A DNA stretch of 64,000 nucleotides from Occultella kanbiaonis (GCF_009708215.1 NZ_CP046175.1:434001-498000); one strand, 5' to 3'; shown: positions 33,928 through 42,183, counted from the first letter of the stretch. Made by a program: numbers and translations. The notes: generated by a model not told the origin, from the sequence alone.

Positions 33928-34728
33928 TCAGACCCGCGCCGTGTCGCGGCTCATCCGCCACGCGGCGCCCGCCACGAAGATCGCGAGCCAGACCACGGCG
34001 TTCACCACGGCGTACCAGGGCAGGTCGCCGGTCAGGACCGACCGGGCGATCTCCGCCACGCCGAACATCGGCGTGAACGACGCGATGTGCCACATCAGGG
34101 TGCCCTGCGTGATCGGGATGAACACGTTGCCGAGGAACGCGAACAGCGCCAGCCCGGGCCCGAGGATCTGCATCGCGTTCTCGCTCGGCACCAGGTAGCC
34201 GACGAAGACGCCGAGCGCCGCGAACACGAGCGTGCAGATGAGGGTCAGGAACGCGCTCGCGATCCAGGTGCCGAGGTCCATCGACGGCTTGCCCTGGGCC
34301 ACGCCCGCGAGGTTGACGACCAGGATCGCGAGCGCGCCGAGGGTCACGGCGAGCAGCGCCTTGGTGAGGATGTACGCCGTCGGGCTCAGCGGCGTGAGCC
34401 GCAGCTGCCGCGACCAGCCCTGCGCCCGTTCCACGGCGACCATGGCGCCGGCCGAGGCGGCCGTGAGCGCGGCGCCGTAGAAGGCCATCGACACCATCAC
34501 GTAGGCGGCCACGTTCCCGCGGCCCACCGATGTGTCCCAGTCGGTCTGGCTGCCGAACGCGAGGAACAGGGCGATCGGGAACACGAGCGTGAAGATGATG
34601 GTGCGCCGGTTCCGCAGGGTCCGGCGCAGCTCGATGCCGAGCATGGTCGAGTTGAAGCCGCCCAGCGGCGGCACGCGACGGGTGTCGGGGTCGAAGTGGT
34701 CGGCCGCTGGTTCGGTCGTGGTGGTCAT
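33928..34728 (-). CDS. ABC-2 type exporter permease (DrrB-like)
   Basis: 266 residues, six helices with the ABC-2 pattern: a first helix near 40-60 preceded by 'MLGIELRRTLRNRRTI', and the conserved 'LTPLSPTAYILTKALLAV' cytoplasmic segment. It is the membrane half of the exporter whose ATPase gene overlaps it by four bases. Transport of a drug or lipid outwards is expected; the substrate is not known. Confidence 0.9.
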   Translation of the reverse strand: MTTTTEPAADHFDPDTRRVPPLGGFNSTMLGIELRRTLRNRRTIIFTLVFPIALFLAFGSQTDWDTSVGRGNVAAYVMVSMAFYGAALTAASAGAMVAVERAQGWSRQLRLTPLSPTAYILTKALLAVTLGALAILVVNLAGVAQGKPSMDLGTWIASAFLTLICTLVFAALGVFVGYLVPSENAMQILGPGLALFAFLGNVFIPITQGTLMWHIASFTPMFGVAEIARSVLTGDLPWYAVVNAVVWLAIFVAGAAWRMSRDTARV

Positions 34729-35657
34729 CGCAGGTTCCCGTCGGTGTCGTTGTTGCTGCCGGTCAGGCGCAGGAACGCCTCTTCGATGCCCTTCGTGACG
34801 ATCTCCAGGTCCGTCGCGTCGGTCTGGTTGAGCAGGTAGCGGGCGACGGCGTCACTGTCGCCGGCGTGGACGGTCAGCTGGTCGCCGGTCAGGTTGACGG
34901 AGTCGACGCCGGCGATCGACGCGATCGACGCCGTGTCGGCGTCGTGGACGCGGGCGCGGATGGTGCGCCCCGAGGCGAGCGCCTTGATCTGCGGGCCGCT
35001 GCCGTCCGCCACGATGCGCCCCTGGCTGACCAGCACGATCCGGTCGGCGTACTGATCCGCCTCCTCGAGGTAGTGGGTGGCGAACAGCACGGTGCGTCCG
35101 GTCTCGGCGTCGCGGCGGATCGAGCTCCAGAACGCGCGGCGGCCCTCGACGTCCATGCCGGTGGTCGGCTCGTCGAGCAGCAGCAGGGCCGGGTTGGACA
35201 GCAGCGCCATCGCGAACCGCAGCCGTTGCTGCTCCCCGCCCGAGCACTTGGCGACCTTGCGGTCCGCGATGGCCGTGATTCCGGCGGTGTCGAGGACCTC
35301 GGCGACGGGCCGGGTGTCCGCGAACAGGCTGGCGGTGTAGGCGACGGTCTCGGCGACCGTCAGGTCCTTGAGGAGGCCGCCGGTCTGCATGACGGCGGAG
35401 ACCAGACCACGCGCGATGGCGTGACGGGGCGTCAGGCCGAGCACCCGGACCTCGCCCGAGGTGGGCTGGCTCAGCCCGAGGATCATGTCGATGGTGGTGG
35501 TCTTGCCCGCCCCGTTCGGGCCGAGGAAGGCGACCACCTCGCCGGGGTGGATCTCCAGGTCGATGCCGCGCACGGCGGGGACCGAGCCGAAGTTCTTGGT
35601 CACCCCGGCGAGGCTGACGGCGGCCCGCCGGGTCTTCAGGAGTGTTGTCGAGGTCAT
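34725..35657 (-). CDS. ABC exporter ATPase (DrrA-like)
   Basis: 310 residues. Walker A 'GPNGAGKTTT' at 47-56, Q-loop at about 90, signature 'CSGGEQQRL' (normally LSGG), Walker B 'LLLLDEPTTGMD', and a C-terminal 80-residue domain typical of DrrA-type daunorubicin exporters. First gene of a four-gene operon: ATPase, permease, kinase, regulator. The Cys in the signature is unusual but tolerated in related proteins. Confidence 0.93.
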   Translation of the reverse strand: MTSTTLLKTRRAAVSLAGVTKNFGSVPAVRGIDLEIHPGEVVAFLGPNGAGKTTTIDMILGLSQPTSGEVRVLGLTPRHAIARGLVSAVMQTGGLLKDLTVAETVAYTASLFADTRPVAEVLDTAGITAIADRKVAKCSGGEQQRLRFAMALLSNPALLLLDEPTTGMDVEGRRAFWSSIRRDAETGRTVLFATHYLEEADQYADRIVLVSQGRIVADGSGPQIKALASGRTIRARVHDADTASIASIAGVDSVNLTGDQLTVHAGDSDAVARYLLNQTDATDLEIVTKGIEEAFLRLTGSNNDTDGNLR

Positions 35658-35716
35658 GCCTCAAGCCTGCGGCGGCGCCCTCCCGCGTGCCTGCGCCGGT
35701 CGTCACGATCGGGGCA

Positions 35717-35728
35717 TGACATTTGTCA
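35717..35728. promoter_or_regulatory. Inverted repeat, candidate response-regulator site
   Basis: TGACA-TT-TGTCA lies about 60 bases before the start of the ABC exporter/two-component operon. TGAC..GTCA half-sites of this kind are bound by several NarL/DesR-type regulators, so autoregulation through this site is likely. The same bases are just inside the gap after the convergent-direction PPOX gene. Confidence 0.4.
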
Positions 35729-35733
35729 GGCGT

Positions 35734-36123
35734 CTACTTGCGGATGACCTTCTCGATCGACATCACGAGGATCACGCGGTCCGCGGAGTCCGGCGGGGCC
35801 GGGGTGTCCGCGTCCCCGTAGCGGGCGCCGAGGACCTGGTAGAACGCACCGGCCGGGTCCGGGACGACCTCGGTGAGCCGGCCGCGCACGGAGATGAACC
35901 GGTACGGGTCGGCCGGGTCGGGGACCGAGAGGGCCATGCCCGGGTTCGCCTGCAGGTTGCGGTACTTCGCGCGCTTGGTCGTGTGCGTGAACTTGAGGAC
36001 GCCGTCCTCATGGAGGAACCACATCGGCTCCACCTGCGGGGTCCCGTCCGGGCGCACGGTGGCCAGGTGGCCCACGTTCGGGTTCTCGATGAGGTCGGTC
36101 AGGTCTTCGGGGATCGGTGCCAT
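35734..36123 (-). CDS. PPOX-class F420/FMN-dependent oxidoreductase
   Basis: 129 residues, a split-barrel flavin-binding fold. 'GHLATVRPDGTPQVEPMWF' at the N-terminus and 'FTHTTKRAKYRNLQANP' are standard for actinobacterial PPOX-class F420-dependent enzymes that reduce unsaturated small molecules. It lies 33 bases after the DUF899 gene and may share its transcript. Confidence 0.88.
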   Translation of the reverse strand: MAPIPEDLTDLIENPNVGHLATVRPDGTPQVEPMWFLHEDGVLKFTHTTKRAKYRNLQANPGMALSVPDPADPYRFISVRGRLTEVVPDPAGAFYQVLGARYGDADTPAPPDSADRVILVMSIEKVIRK

Positions 36124-36156
36124 GGCCGCCAGCCTAACGACCGGCGACCCGGGGTC

Positions 36157-36942
36157 TCAGTGGTGGTGTCCGTGCCGGCCGAGAGTGTCCACGGGGCCGG
36201 CGCCGGGACGGGTCCACTGCGGAACCGGGCGGCTGGTGTCGCCCCATGTGGAGTTCCCGTCGGCGTCCGTGCGCCAGTACCAGCAGGCGTGCTGCCCCTG
36301 CGGCCAGCCGTCCGGGTTGTCCTCCCACGCCTCGCCACGGCCGTAGGGGGTCATGTCGAGCAGGTGGAACGGGCCGTACACCTCGGTGCCTCGGCCGGTC
36401 GTCGAGTAGGTGAGGTGGACGCGGTCGCCGTCGCGCAGGAAGAACGCGAGGTTGCCCATCTCGCCGCCGATCGGGGCGTCCAGGCCGTGCACCGAGTACC
36501 ACGGCTGGGTGTAGCCCATGAATGCGACGTAGGGGGCCACCTCCTCCCAGACGCCCGTGGTCACGATGGCCATCGAGACGCCCCGGGAGTTGAGATAGAC
36601 GCCGTCCCTCAGGTGCCATGCGGCAATGGTGCAGCCCTCGCACTGCCCCTGGTGCGGGGCGCCGTCGTGCCACATGTGCTGATAGAGCATGAGCTCGTCG
36701 CGGCCCTCGAAGAGGTCCAGGAACGGGACCGGACCGTCCGGCCCGACGACCTCGACGGTCCCGTCGATCTCCACCATGGGCAGCCGGCGACGGGCCGCGG
36801 CGATGGCGTCCCCGGTATGGGTGTGTGCCTTCTCGCGGACCAGGAGGTCGTCCCGCGCCGCCTGCCAGGTGGTCAGGTCGACGACGGGCGGGCGGGCCGG
36901 CTTTCCGGGTCCGGTGGCGGTGTGCTCTGGCGTGGTGGTCAT
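36157..36942 (-). CDS. DUF899 family thioredoxin-like protein
   Basis: 261 residues from the ATG at 36942, preceded by GGAGGAC; 49 further codons upstream are not family-like. The family core has 'WQAARDDLLVREKAHT', 'LMLYQHMWHDG' and the CxxC motif 'GQCEGCTI' (about 100-107), which suggests a thioredoxin-like redox role. The C-terminus ends in a His cluster, GRHGHHH. It is divergent from a TetR gene, with a double operator in the gap, so it is probably part of that regulon. Confidence 0.85.
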   Translation of the reverse strand: MTTTPEHTATGPGKPARPPVVDLTTWQAARDDLLVREKAHTHTGDAIAAARRRLPMVEIDGTVEVVGPDGPVPFLDLFEGRDELMLYQHMWHDGAPHQGQCEGCTIAAWHLRDGVYLNSRGVSMAIVTTGVWEEVAPYVAFMGYTQPWYSVHGLDAPIGGEMGNLAFFLRDGDRVHLTYSTTGRGTEVYGPFHLLDMTPYGRGEAWEDNPDGWPQGQHACWYWRTDADGNSTWGDTSRPVPQWTRPGAGPVDTLGRHGHHH

Positions 36943-37102
36943 GAGGTCCTCCGTGATCTCTTGTGCCGGGGCGACGGCGCGCGGCTGCCCTCCGGCGCTC
37001 ATCGGGTACAGACTCGCGGCCCGGCCGGAACTCATCGCCTGCCCGTCGGCCTCGTCCGGACCGGCGTGGTCAAGGTCACAGGAGGTCACCCCTCGGACTC
37101 AT

Positions 37103-37132
37103 TGCACTGAGTGCATCGGTGCACTTAGTGTC
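37103..37132. promoter_or_regulatory. Two tandem palindromic operators before tetR-MMPL
   Basis: TGCACT-G-AGTGCA at 37103-37115 is a perfect palindrome, and TGCACT-T-AGTGTC at 37120-37132 repeats it with two mismatches; the centres are 17 bases apart. They lie in the gap between the divergent DUF899 and TetR genes. TTAGTG at 37125-37130 ends 7 bases before the GTG, so the TetR transcript may be leaderless and start inside the operator. Confidence 0.65.
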
Positions 37133-37137
37133 ATCAA

Positions 37138-37779
37138 GTGCTCCCCATCCCACCCGGCGGCGACCGCCGTGCCGCGCTCAAGGCGCGTCATCGGCGCGCG
37201 ATCATCGACGCGGCCGCCGCGCTGATCGACGAGACCGGGGTCGCCACGTTCACCGTGGACGAGTTGGCGGTCCGCGCGGACGTCTCCCGCCGCACGGTCT
37301 TCAACCACTTCGCCTCGATCGACGAGATCGTCACCACCGTCTGCAGCGAGGTGCTCGGCGGGGTTCTGGACGAGTTCACCGCTACCCCGACCACCGCGAC
37401 CGGCGACATGTTCGACGAGGTCGTCGAGGTACTGCGCGCCACCGACCTGGTGCCGCCGATGGCGTACCTGACCCGCGTGATCGGGATGGAGGATCCGGTC
37501 GCCTCCCCCCGCCAGGCCGTGATGCTGCTGAGCACGTTCACCGACATCAGCGAGCGGCTCTCGGAGGAACTCACCCGTCGCCATCCCCGGACCGAACTGC
37601 TCGACATCCACCTCATGGTGAGCGCGCTCTTCGGTGGCCTCGTGGTGCTGCACCGGTACTGGTTCGAAGCCACCGGGGCCGCCGTGGACGACGAGTCCCG
37701 GCGCGTCTGGTCAGAACTGCTCGAACGACTCATCGCCGCGACCCGCAACGGCCACCGCTCCACCGACACCCCCAGCTGA
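37138..37779 (+). CDS. TetR-family regulator of the MMPL transporter
   Basis: 213 residues, GTG start without ribosome site. Residues 15-65 are a TetR helix-turn-helix ('IIDAAAALIDETGVATFTVD', 'SRRTVFNHFASIDEIV'); the rest is an all-helical ligand domain. It is 21 bases upstream of an MMPL transporter and next to a double palindrome, so it should repress its own operon and possibly the divergent DUF899 gene until a lipophilic ligand is bound. Confidence 0.92.
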   Translation: MLPIPPGGDRRAALKARHRRAIIDAAAALIDETGVATFTVDELAVRADVSRRTVFNHFASIDEIVTTVCSEVLGGVLDEFTATPTTATGDMFDEVVEVLRATDLVPPMAYLTRVIGMEDPVASPRQAVMLLSTFTDISERLSEELTRRHPRTELLDIHLMVSALFGGLVVLHRYWFEATGAAVDDESRRVWSELLERLIAATRNGHRSTDTPS

Positions 37780-37800
37780 CCACGAGCCCAAGGAATCCCC

Positions 37801-40197
37801 ATGGCTGAACTCCTCTATCGCCTCGGCCGCTTCGCGGCGCGCCGGGCCCGCACCGTGATCGCCGTCTGGCTCGCCATCCTGGTGATCGCCGGTGGCGCGT
37901 TCGCGGTGGCGGGCGGCACCCTCGCGACCAGCATCTCCATCCCCGGCACGCCGACCACCACGGTCACCGACCGGCTCGCGGACGAGTTCCCCGAGGCCTC
38001 CGGCGGCACCGGCACGGTCGTGCTGCAGACCGAGGACGGAACCCCGTTCACGGCCGAGCAGCGCGCCCAGATCGAGGAGCGGCTCGCCGAGGCGGGCGAC
38101 GTCGACGGCGTCACGACCGTGATCGACCCGTTCGTGACCGAGGAGCAGCGCGCCGCGCAGCAGGCCGAGATCGAGGGCGGCCTCGCCCAACTCGAGCTGG
38201 CCGCGGCGCAGGGCGAGACCCCCGAGCTCGCGGCCCAGCGGGCCGGCCTGGAGATGGGTGCGGCGCTGCTCGAGATGGCCGCCGAGACCCGTCAGGTCTC
38301 CTCCGACGGCGCGACCGCGCTCGCCACGATCGCGTTCGTGGATCCGCAGCTGTCGATCCCGCAGGAGACCAAGGACGCCGTGGTCGAGGTGTTCGACGAA
38401 ACGATCGACGGCGTCACGGTCGACCTCTCCTCGGACATCACCCAGGGCATCCCGGAGCTGTTCGGCGTCGGCGAGGTGCTCGGCCTGCTGGTCGCCGCCG
38501 TCGTCCTGATCGTCATGCTCGGCACCCTCATCGGTGCCGGGCTGCCGATCCTCACCGCGCTGATCGGCGTGGGCATCGGCGCGCTCGCCTCGTTGTCCCT
38601 GTCCGGCGTGGTCGAGATGGTGTCCGTCACCCCGGTGCTCGGGCTCATGCTCGGGCTCGCGGTCGGGATCGACTACTCCCTGTTCATCATCAACCGGCAC
38701 CGACGCCAGCTCAAGCACGGCGAGGAGTTGCACGCCTCGATCGGGCTCGCGAACGGCACCTCCGGCAACGCGGTCGTGTTCGCCGGCGCGACCGTGCTGA
38801 TCGCGCTGCTCGCGCTGAACATCACCGGGATCCCGTTCCTCGGCCTGATGGGCACCGTCGGTGCGTTCTGCATCCTGGTCGCGGTGCTCATCGCGATCAC
38901 GCTGACCCCGGCGCTGCTCCGCCTGGTCGGTACCCGGATCCTGTCCCGCAGGGAGCGGGCGGCGCTCGCTGCCGGCACCAAGGACGGCACCAGCACGGCC
39001 GTCCCGGCCGCACCGCAGCCGATGTCCACCGCCCGGGCGATCGGTCGCGTGGTGATCGGGATCGCGGCGCTGGTGATCATCGCGCTGCCCGCCCTCGATC
39101 TGCGCTTGAACCTGCCCGACGGTTCCACGGAGTCCGCCGACTCCACGCAGTACCGCGCCTACACGACCATCGCCGAGGAGTTCGGCGAGGGCCGCAACGG
39201 CACGCTACTCGTCGTCGCGGACCTGCCCGAGGGTGCGAGCGAGCAGGATGCGCTGCTCGCGCAGGTCGAGATCGGCCAGGCCCTGTTCGCCCAGGAGGAC
39301 GTGGTCGCGGTCGCGCCGATCGGGACCTCGGAGGACTTCAGCGTCATCGCCTTCCAGGTGATCCCTGCCGAAGGGCCGACCAGTGAGTCCACCGAGACCC
39401 TCGTCCACACCCTGCGGGACGCCTCACCTATCGAGGGCGTCTACGAGATCGGGGTGGCCGGCTCCGCGAGCGGCAACATCGACATCTCGGAGAAGCTGGC
39501 CGACGCGCTGCCGATCTACCTGGCCGTGGTGGTCGGGCTCTCCCTGCTCATCCTGATCCTGGTGTTCCGGTCGATCTTCGTGCCGGTCATCGCCACCCTC
39601 GGGTTCATCCTGTCCTACTTCGCCGCGCTCGGCGGAGTGGTCGCGATCTACCAGTGGGGCTGGCTCGCCCCAGTCTTCGGGGTGGACAGTCCCGGCCCGA
39701 TCCTGAACTTCCTGCCGACGATCCTGGTCGGCATCCTGTTCGGCCTGGCGATGGACTACATGCTGTTCCTCGGAACCGGAATGCGTGAGGCCTACGCCCA
39801 CGGTGCCCCGGCGCGGGTCGCCGTGGTGCAGGGCGTGCGGGCGGGCCGGACCGTGGTCACCGCTGCCGCGATCATCATGATCTCGGTCTTCGGCGGGTTC
39901 GTGTTCTCGCACAGCGCGATGATCCGGCCGATCGGCTTCGCGTTGGCGTTCGGGGTGCTCGTCGACGCGTTCGTGGTGCGGATGCTGATCATCCCCGCCC
40001 TGATGCACCTGGCCGGCGACAAGGCCTGGTGGCTACCCCGCTGGCTGGAGAAGATCCTGCCGGACGTCGACGTCGAGGGTGCCAAGCTCGAGCGCCGTCA
40101 CGGCCACGACGCCGAGGTAACCGACTCCTCGTCCGAGGACGAGGCGCCCGACGGCGACGCGGACCCCGCGCGTGAAGGCGCCCCGGTCTCCGGCTGA
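37801..40197 (+). CDS. MMPL/RND-family membrane transporter
   Basis: 798 residues behind AAGGAAT. Two repeats of the RND plan: helix 1 (16-40), an outer domain rich in acidic residues, then helices 2-6 with 'LGLAVGIDYSLFIINRHR', and again helix 7, an outer domain and helices 8-12 with 'GLAMDYMLFLGTGMREAY'. The Asp-Tyr pairs in these segments are the proton relay of MMPL proteins. The acidic 40-residue tail is cytoplasmic. It may export lipids or drugs. A hairpin follows at 40219. Confidence 0.93.
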   Translation: MAELLYRLGRFAARRARTVIAVWLAILVIAGGAFAVAGGTLATSISIPGTPTTTVTDRLADEFPEASGGTGTVVLQTEDGTPFTAEQRAQIEERLAEAGDVDGVTTVIDPFVTEEQRAAQQAEIEGGLAQLELAAAQGETPELAAQRAGLEMGAALLEMAAETRQVSSDGATALATIAFVDPQLSIPQETKDAVVEVFDETIDGVTVDLSSDITQGIPELFGVGEVLGLLVAAVVLIVMLGTLIGAGLPILTALIGVGIGALASLSLSGVVEMVSVTPVLGLMLGLAVGIDYSLFIINRHRRQLKHGEELHASIGLANGTSGNAVVFAGATVLIALLALNITGIPFLGLMGTVGAFCILVAVLIAITLTPALLRLVGTRILSRRERAALAAGTKDGTSTAVPAAPQPMSTARAIGRVVIGIAALVIIALPALDLRLNLPDGSTESADSTQYRAYTTIAEEFGEGRNGTLLVVADLPEGASEQDALLAQVEIGQALFAQEDVVAVAPIGTSEDFSVIAFQVIPAEGPTSESTETLVHTLRDASPIEGVYEIGVAGSASGNIDISEKLADALPIYLAVVVGLSLLILILVFRSIFVPVIATLGFILSYFAALGGVVAIYQWGWLAPVFGVDSPGPILNFLPTILVGILFGLAMDYMLFLGTGMREAYAHGAPARVAVVQGVRAGRTVVTAAAIIMISVFGGFVFSHSAMIRPIGFALAFGVLVDAFVVRMLIIPALMHLAGDKAWWLPRWLEKILPDVDVEGAKLERRHGHDAEVTDSSSEDEAPDGDADPAREGAPVSG

Positions 40198-40218
40198 GCC
40201 GAGCGAGAACGACGCCCG

Positions 40219-40252
40219 ACGGCGCCCCGTCCTTCCCAGGGCGGGGTGCCGT
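40219..40252 (+). terminator. Hairpin after the MMPL gene
   Basis: ACGGCGCCCCG (40219-40229) pairs with CGGGGTGCCGT (40242-40252) with one mismatch around a 12-base loop; the bases TCCTCGTATTG follow. It begins 22 bases after the stop and ends just before the ars promoter. Confidence 0.6.
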
Positions 40253-40259
40253 CCTCGTA

Positions 40260-40290
40260 TTGACAGTGCAAGGTAGATCAACAAGTATTG
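40260..40290 (+). promoter_or_regulatory. Promoter and ArsR-type operator of the ars operon
   Basis: TTGACA at 40260-40265 is a perfect -35 box; 17 bases further AAGTAT (40283-40288) can act as -10. The inverted repeat TCAA-CAAGTA-TTGA (40278-40291) overlaps the -10 box, as expected for repression by an ArsR protein. A+T content here is clearly above that of the surroundings. Confidence 0.55.
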
Positions 40291-40295
40291 AGGCA

Positions 40296-40976
40296 ATGAA
40301 GACTGAGCGAGTTGCCGAGATTGCGCGACGGGCGGCGCTGCACGCAGCGCTGGCGGATCCGGCGCGGCTGCAGATCGTGGACGTGCTGGCGCTCGGCGAT
40401 GCGGCGCCGTCGGAGCTTGCCGAGCTGCTGGGCGTCGGGTCAAACCTGTTGGCCCATCACCTGAAGGTGCTCGAGCGGGAGGGCCTGGTGGTCCGGACCA
40501 GGTCGGAGGGGGACGGGCGCCGCTGGTACGTACGGCTGGTGCCCGAGGCCCTGGCCGCGGTGCAGGTGCGGCCGGTGCGGGAGGTGGCGCGGGTGCTGTT
40601 CGTGTGCACCGCGAACTCCGCCCGCTCACACCTGGCCACGGCGGTCTGGCGCCGGGTCAGCACGGTTCCCACGGCCTCCGCCGGCACCCACCCCGCCGGG
40701 CGGATCGCCCCGGGCGCGATGGCTGCGGCCCGGCGCCACGGCCTGGACCTGCCGGCCATCACCCCACAGCATGTCGAGGCCGTCCGGGCACTCGGCGATC
40801 TGGTGGTCACGGTCTGCGACCGAGCTCACGAGGAACTGCAGATTCCCGTCGACGTGCACTGGTCGGTGCCCGACCCGATCGGCCGTGGCACCCCGGCCGC
40901 GTTCGACGACGCCCTGGCCGACCTGGAGCGGCGGGCGAACGCCCTCGCGCCCCACCTGGCACGTCAACCGGGCTGA
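40296..40976 (+). CDS. ArsR-type repressor fused to low-molecular-weight phosphatase/ArsC-like domain
   Basis: 226 residues from the ATG at 40296 behind TGAGG. Residues 1-90 are an ArsR winged helix ('LLAHHLKVLEREGLV'), residues 98-226 a low-molecular-weight protein-tyrosine-phosphatase fold with the P-loop CTANSARS (Cys104). There is no cysteine in the ArsR part, so the usual Cys pair that senses As(III) is absent; sensing may involve the fused domain, whose only other obvious Cys is in 'VVTVCDRA'. First gene of the ars operon. Such ArsR-phosphatase fusions are known in actinobacteria, but their inducer is unclear. Confidence 0.85.
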   Translation: MKTERVAEIARRAALHAALADPARLQIVDVLALGDAAPSELAELLGVGSNLLAHHLKVLEREGLVVRTRSEGDGRRWYVRLVPEALAAVQVRPVREVARVLFVCTANSARSHLATAVWRRVSTVPTASAGTHPAGRIAPGAMAAARRHGLDLPAITPQHVEAVRALGDLVVTVCDRAHEELQIPVDVHWSVPDPIGRGTPAAFDDALADLERRANALAPHLARQPG

Positions 40977-41008
40977 CCGTACCCGCCAACCCGAAGGAAG
41001 TCACCACG

Positions 41009-41431
41009 ATGACCGAGCGTCCCAGTGTCCTGTTCGTCTGCGTCCACAACGCGGGCCGCTCCCAGATGGCGGCGGCCTGGCTGTCCCACCTGTCCGGCGG
41101 TGCGATAGAGGTCCGCTCGGCCGGGTCCGCGCCGGCCGACCGGATCAACCCCTCGGTGGTGGCCGCCATGGCCGAGGTCGGCATCGACATCGCTGCCGAG
41201 CAGCCCAAGGTCCTGACCACCGAGGCCGTCCGGGCCTCGGACGTGGTCGTCACGATGGGCTGCGGGGACGCCTGTCCGATCTTCCCGGGCAAGCGCTACG
41301 AGGACTGGGAGCTGGAGGACCCGGCAGGCAGGAGCGTGGCGGCCGTGCGCCCGGTGCGCGATGAGATCCGGCGTCGTATCGAAGGGCTGATCGCCAGCCT
41401 GCAGTCCGCCAGAGCCCAACTCGAGGAGTGA
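41009..41431 (+). CDS. arsC: Arsenate reductase (LMW-phosphatase fold)
   Basis: 140 residues behind GAAGGAAG. The P-loop CVHNAGRS holds the nucleophile Cys11; Cys85 and Cys89 in 'MGCGDACP' are where resolving cysteines sit in thioredoxin- or mycothiol-coupled arsenate reductases, and 'PGKRYEDWELEDPAG' is typical. It reduces arsenate to arsenite in the cytoplasm, with the reductant depending on the host thiol system. It lies 32 bases after the fusion gene. Confidence 0.9.
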   Translation: MTERPSVLFVCVHNAGRSQMAAAWLSHLSGGAIEVRSAGSAPADRINPSVVAAMAEVGIDIAAEQPKVLTTEAVRASDVVVTMGCGDACPIFPGKRYEDWELEDPAGRSVAAVRPVRDEIRRRIEGLIASLQSARAQLEE

Positions 41432-41433
41432 GC

Positions 41434-41490
41434 ATGAGCGTCGCCACCGTCGACCCCGCCGCCACCGAAGACCGGAGGAGAAATGCCTGA
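41434..41490 (+). CDS. 18-codon reading frame, possible remnant of an arsenite-pump gene
   Basis: ATG at 41434 follows a good GAGGAG site and begins two bases after the arsC stop. It encodes MSVATVDPAATEDRRRNA and its stop overlaps the next gene by eight bases. The start resembles the unstructured N-terminus of ACR3-type arsenite permeases, whose gene normally stands in this place between arsC genes; the membrane part is absent. A deletion that joined the pump's first codons to the next gene would give this picture. It could equally be a leader peptide for coupling or chance. Confidence 0.35.
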   Translation: MSVATVDPAATEDRRRNA

Positions 41491-42145
41491 CAGGGGAATG
41501 CCCGGACTGCTCAGCGCCGATCACGTCCTGCACGGGATCGCCGGTGACCTGACCACGAGGTTCGAGGGCACCTTCACCGCCGAGACCATCGAGCGGTACG
41601 TCTTCGAGTCCTACGCAGCGCTGGCGCGCAGCGCGAAGGTCACCGCCCACCTGCCGGCGGTGACCGCCCGGTTCGCCGCCGACCGGCTCACCGCGCTCGC
41701 CCAGTCGGAGGGACTGCTCCCGCACGAGGTCCCCGAGGTCCTCTTCGTCTGCGTCCAGAACGCCGGCCGGTCCCAGATGGCTGCCGCGCTGCTGGACCAC
41801 CATGCCGCGGGACGGGTGCATGTCCGCTCCGCGGGGTCCACGCCCCTCGAGCGGATCCACCCCGCCGCCGTCGACGTCATGAGAGAGGTCGGGCTGGATC
41901 TCGGCAGGGAGTTCCCCAAGCCGTTGACCGATGACGTGGTGCGGGCCGCCGACGTGGTGATCACCATGGGCTGCGGCGATGCCTGCCCGATCTACCCCGG
42001 CAAGCGCTACGAGGACTGGGAACTGGCCGACCCGGCCGACGCCTCCCTCGACGCGGCCCGCCGGATCCGCGATCAGATCGACGCACGGGTTCGCACTCTG
42101 CTGGGCGAGATCCTCGCACCGGTAGGGGAGTCGGCGCACCGTTAG
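41483..42145 (+). CDS. arsC: Arsenate reductase with N-terminal three-helix domain
   Basis: 220 residues behind GGAGGAGA. Residues 1-80 are a helical dimerisation-type domain found before ArsC in actinobacteria; residues 84-215 are an ArsC/LMW-phosphatase domain with P-loop CVQNAGRS (Cys90), 'MGCGDACPIYPGKRYEDWEL' and the second and third cysteines. The catalytic domain is very close to that of the shorter arsC before it, so the two are paralogues. Third phosphatase-fold protein in the operon. No arsB, acr3 or arsM is nearby. Confidence 0.9.
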   Translation: MPDRGMPGLLSADHVLHGIAGDLTTRFEGTFTAETIERYVFESYAALARSAKVTAHLPAVTARFAADRLTALAQSEGLLPHEVPEVLFVCVQNAGRSQMAAALLDHHAAGRVHVRSAGSTPLERIHPAAVDVMREVGLDLGREFPKPLTDDVVRAADVVITMGCGDACPIYPGKRYEDWELADPADASLDAARRIRDQIDARVRTLLGEILAPVGESAHR

Positions 42146-42155
42146 GGGAGTCGGC
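42123..42155 (+). repeat. 13-bp direct repeat across the arsC stop
   Basis: TAGGGGAGTCGGC occurs at 42123-42135 and again at 42143-42155, a 20-base step; the second copy supplies the TAG stop codon. A short slippage duplication may have moved the end of the gene by a few codons. Confidence 0.6.
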
Positions 42156-42158
42156 CGG

Positions 42159-42183
42159 CGCAACCTTGATGCCGAGGGTTGCG
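42159..42183 (+). terminator. Hairpin after the ars operon
   Basis: CGCAACC (42159-42165) pairs with GGTTGCG (42177-42183) around an 11-base loop, starting 14 bases after the stop of the last ars gene. No T-run follows. Confidence 0.45.

Noticed and set aside
40260-40295. TTG start for the ArsR fusion gene
   Set aside because: The TTG is part of the -35 box TTGACA; the ATG at 40296 has a ribosome site and matches ArsR length.
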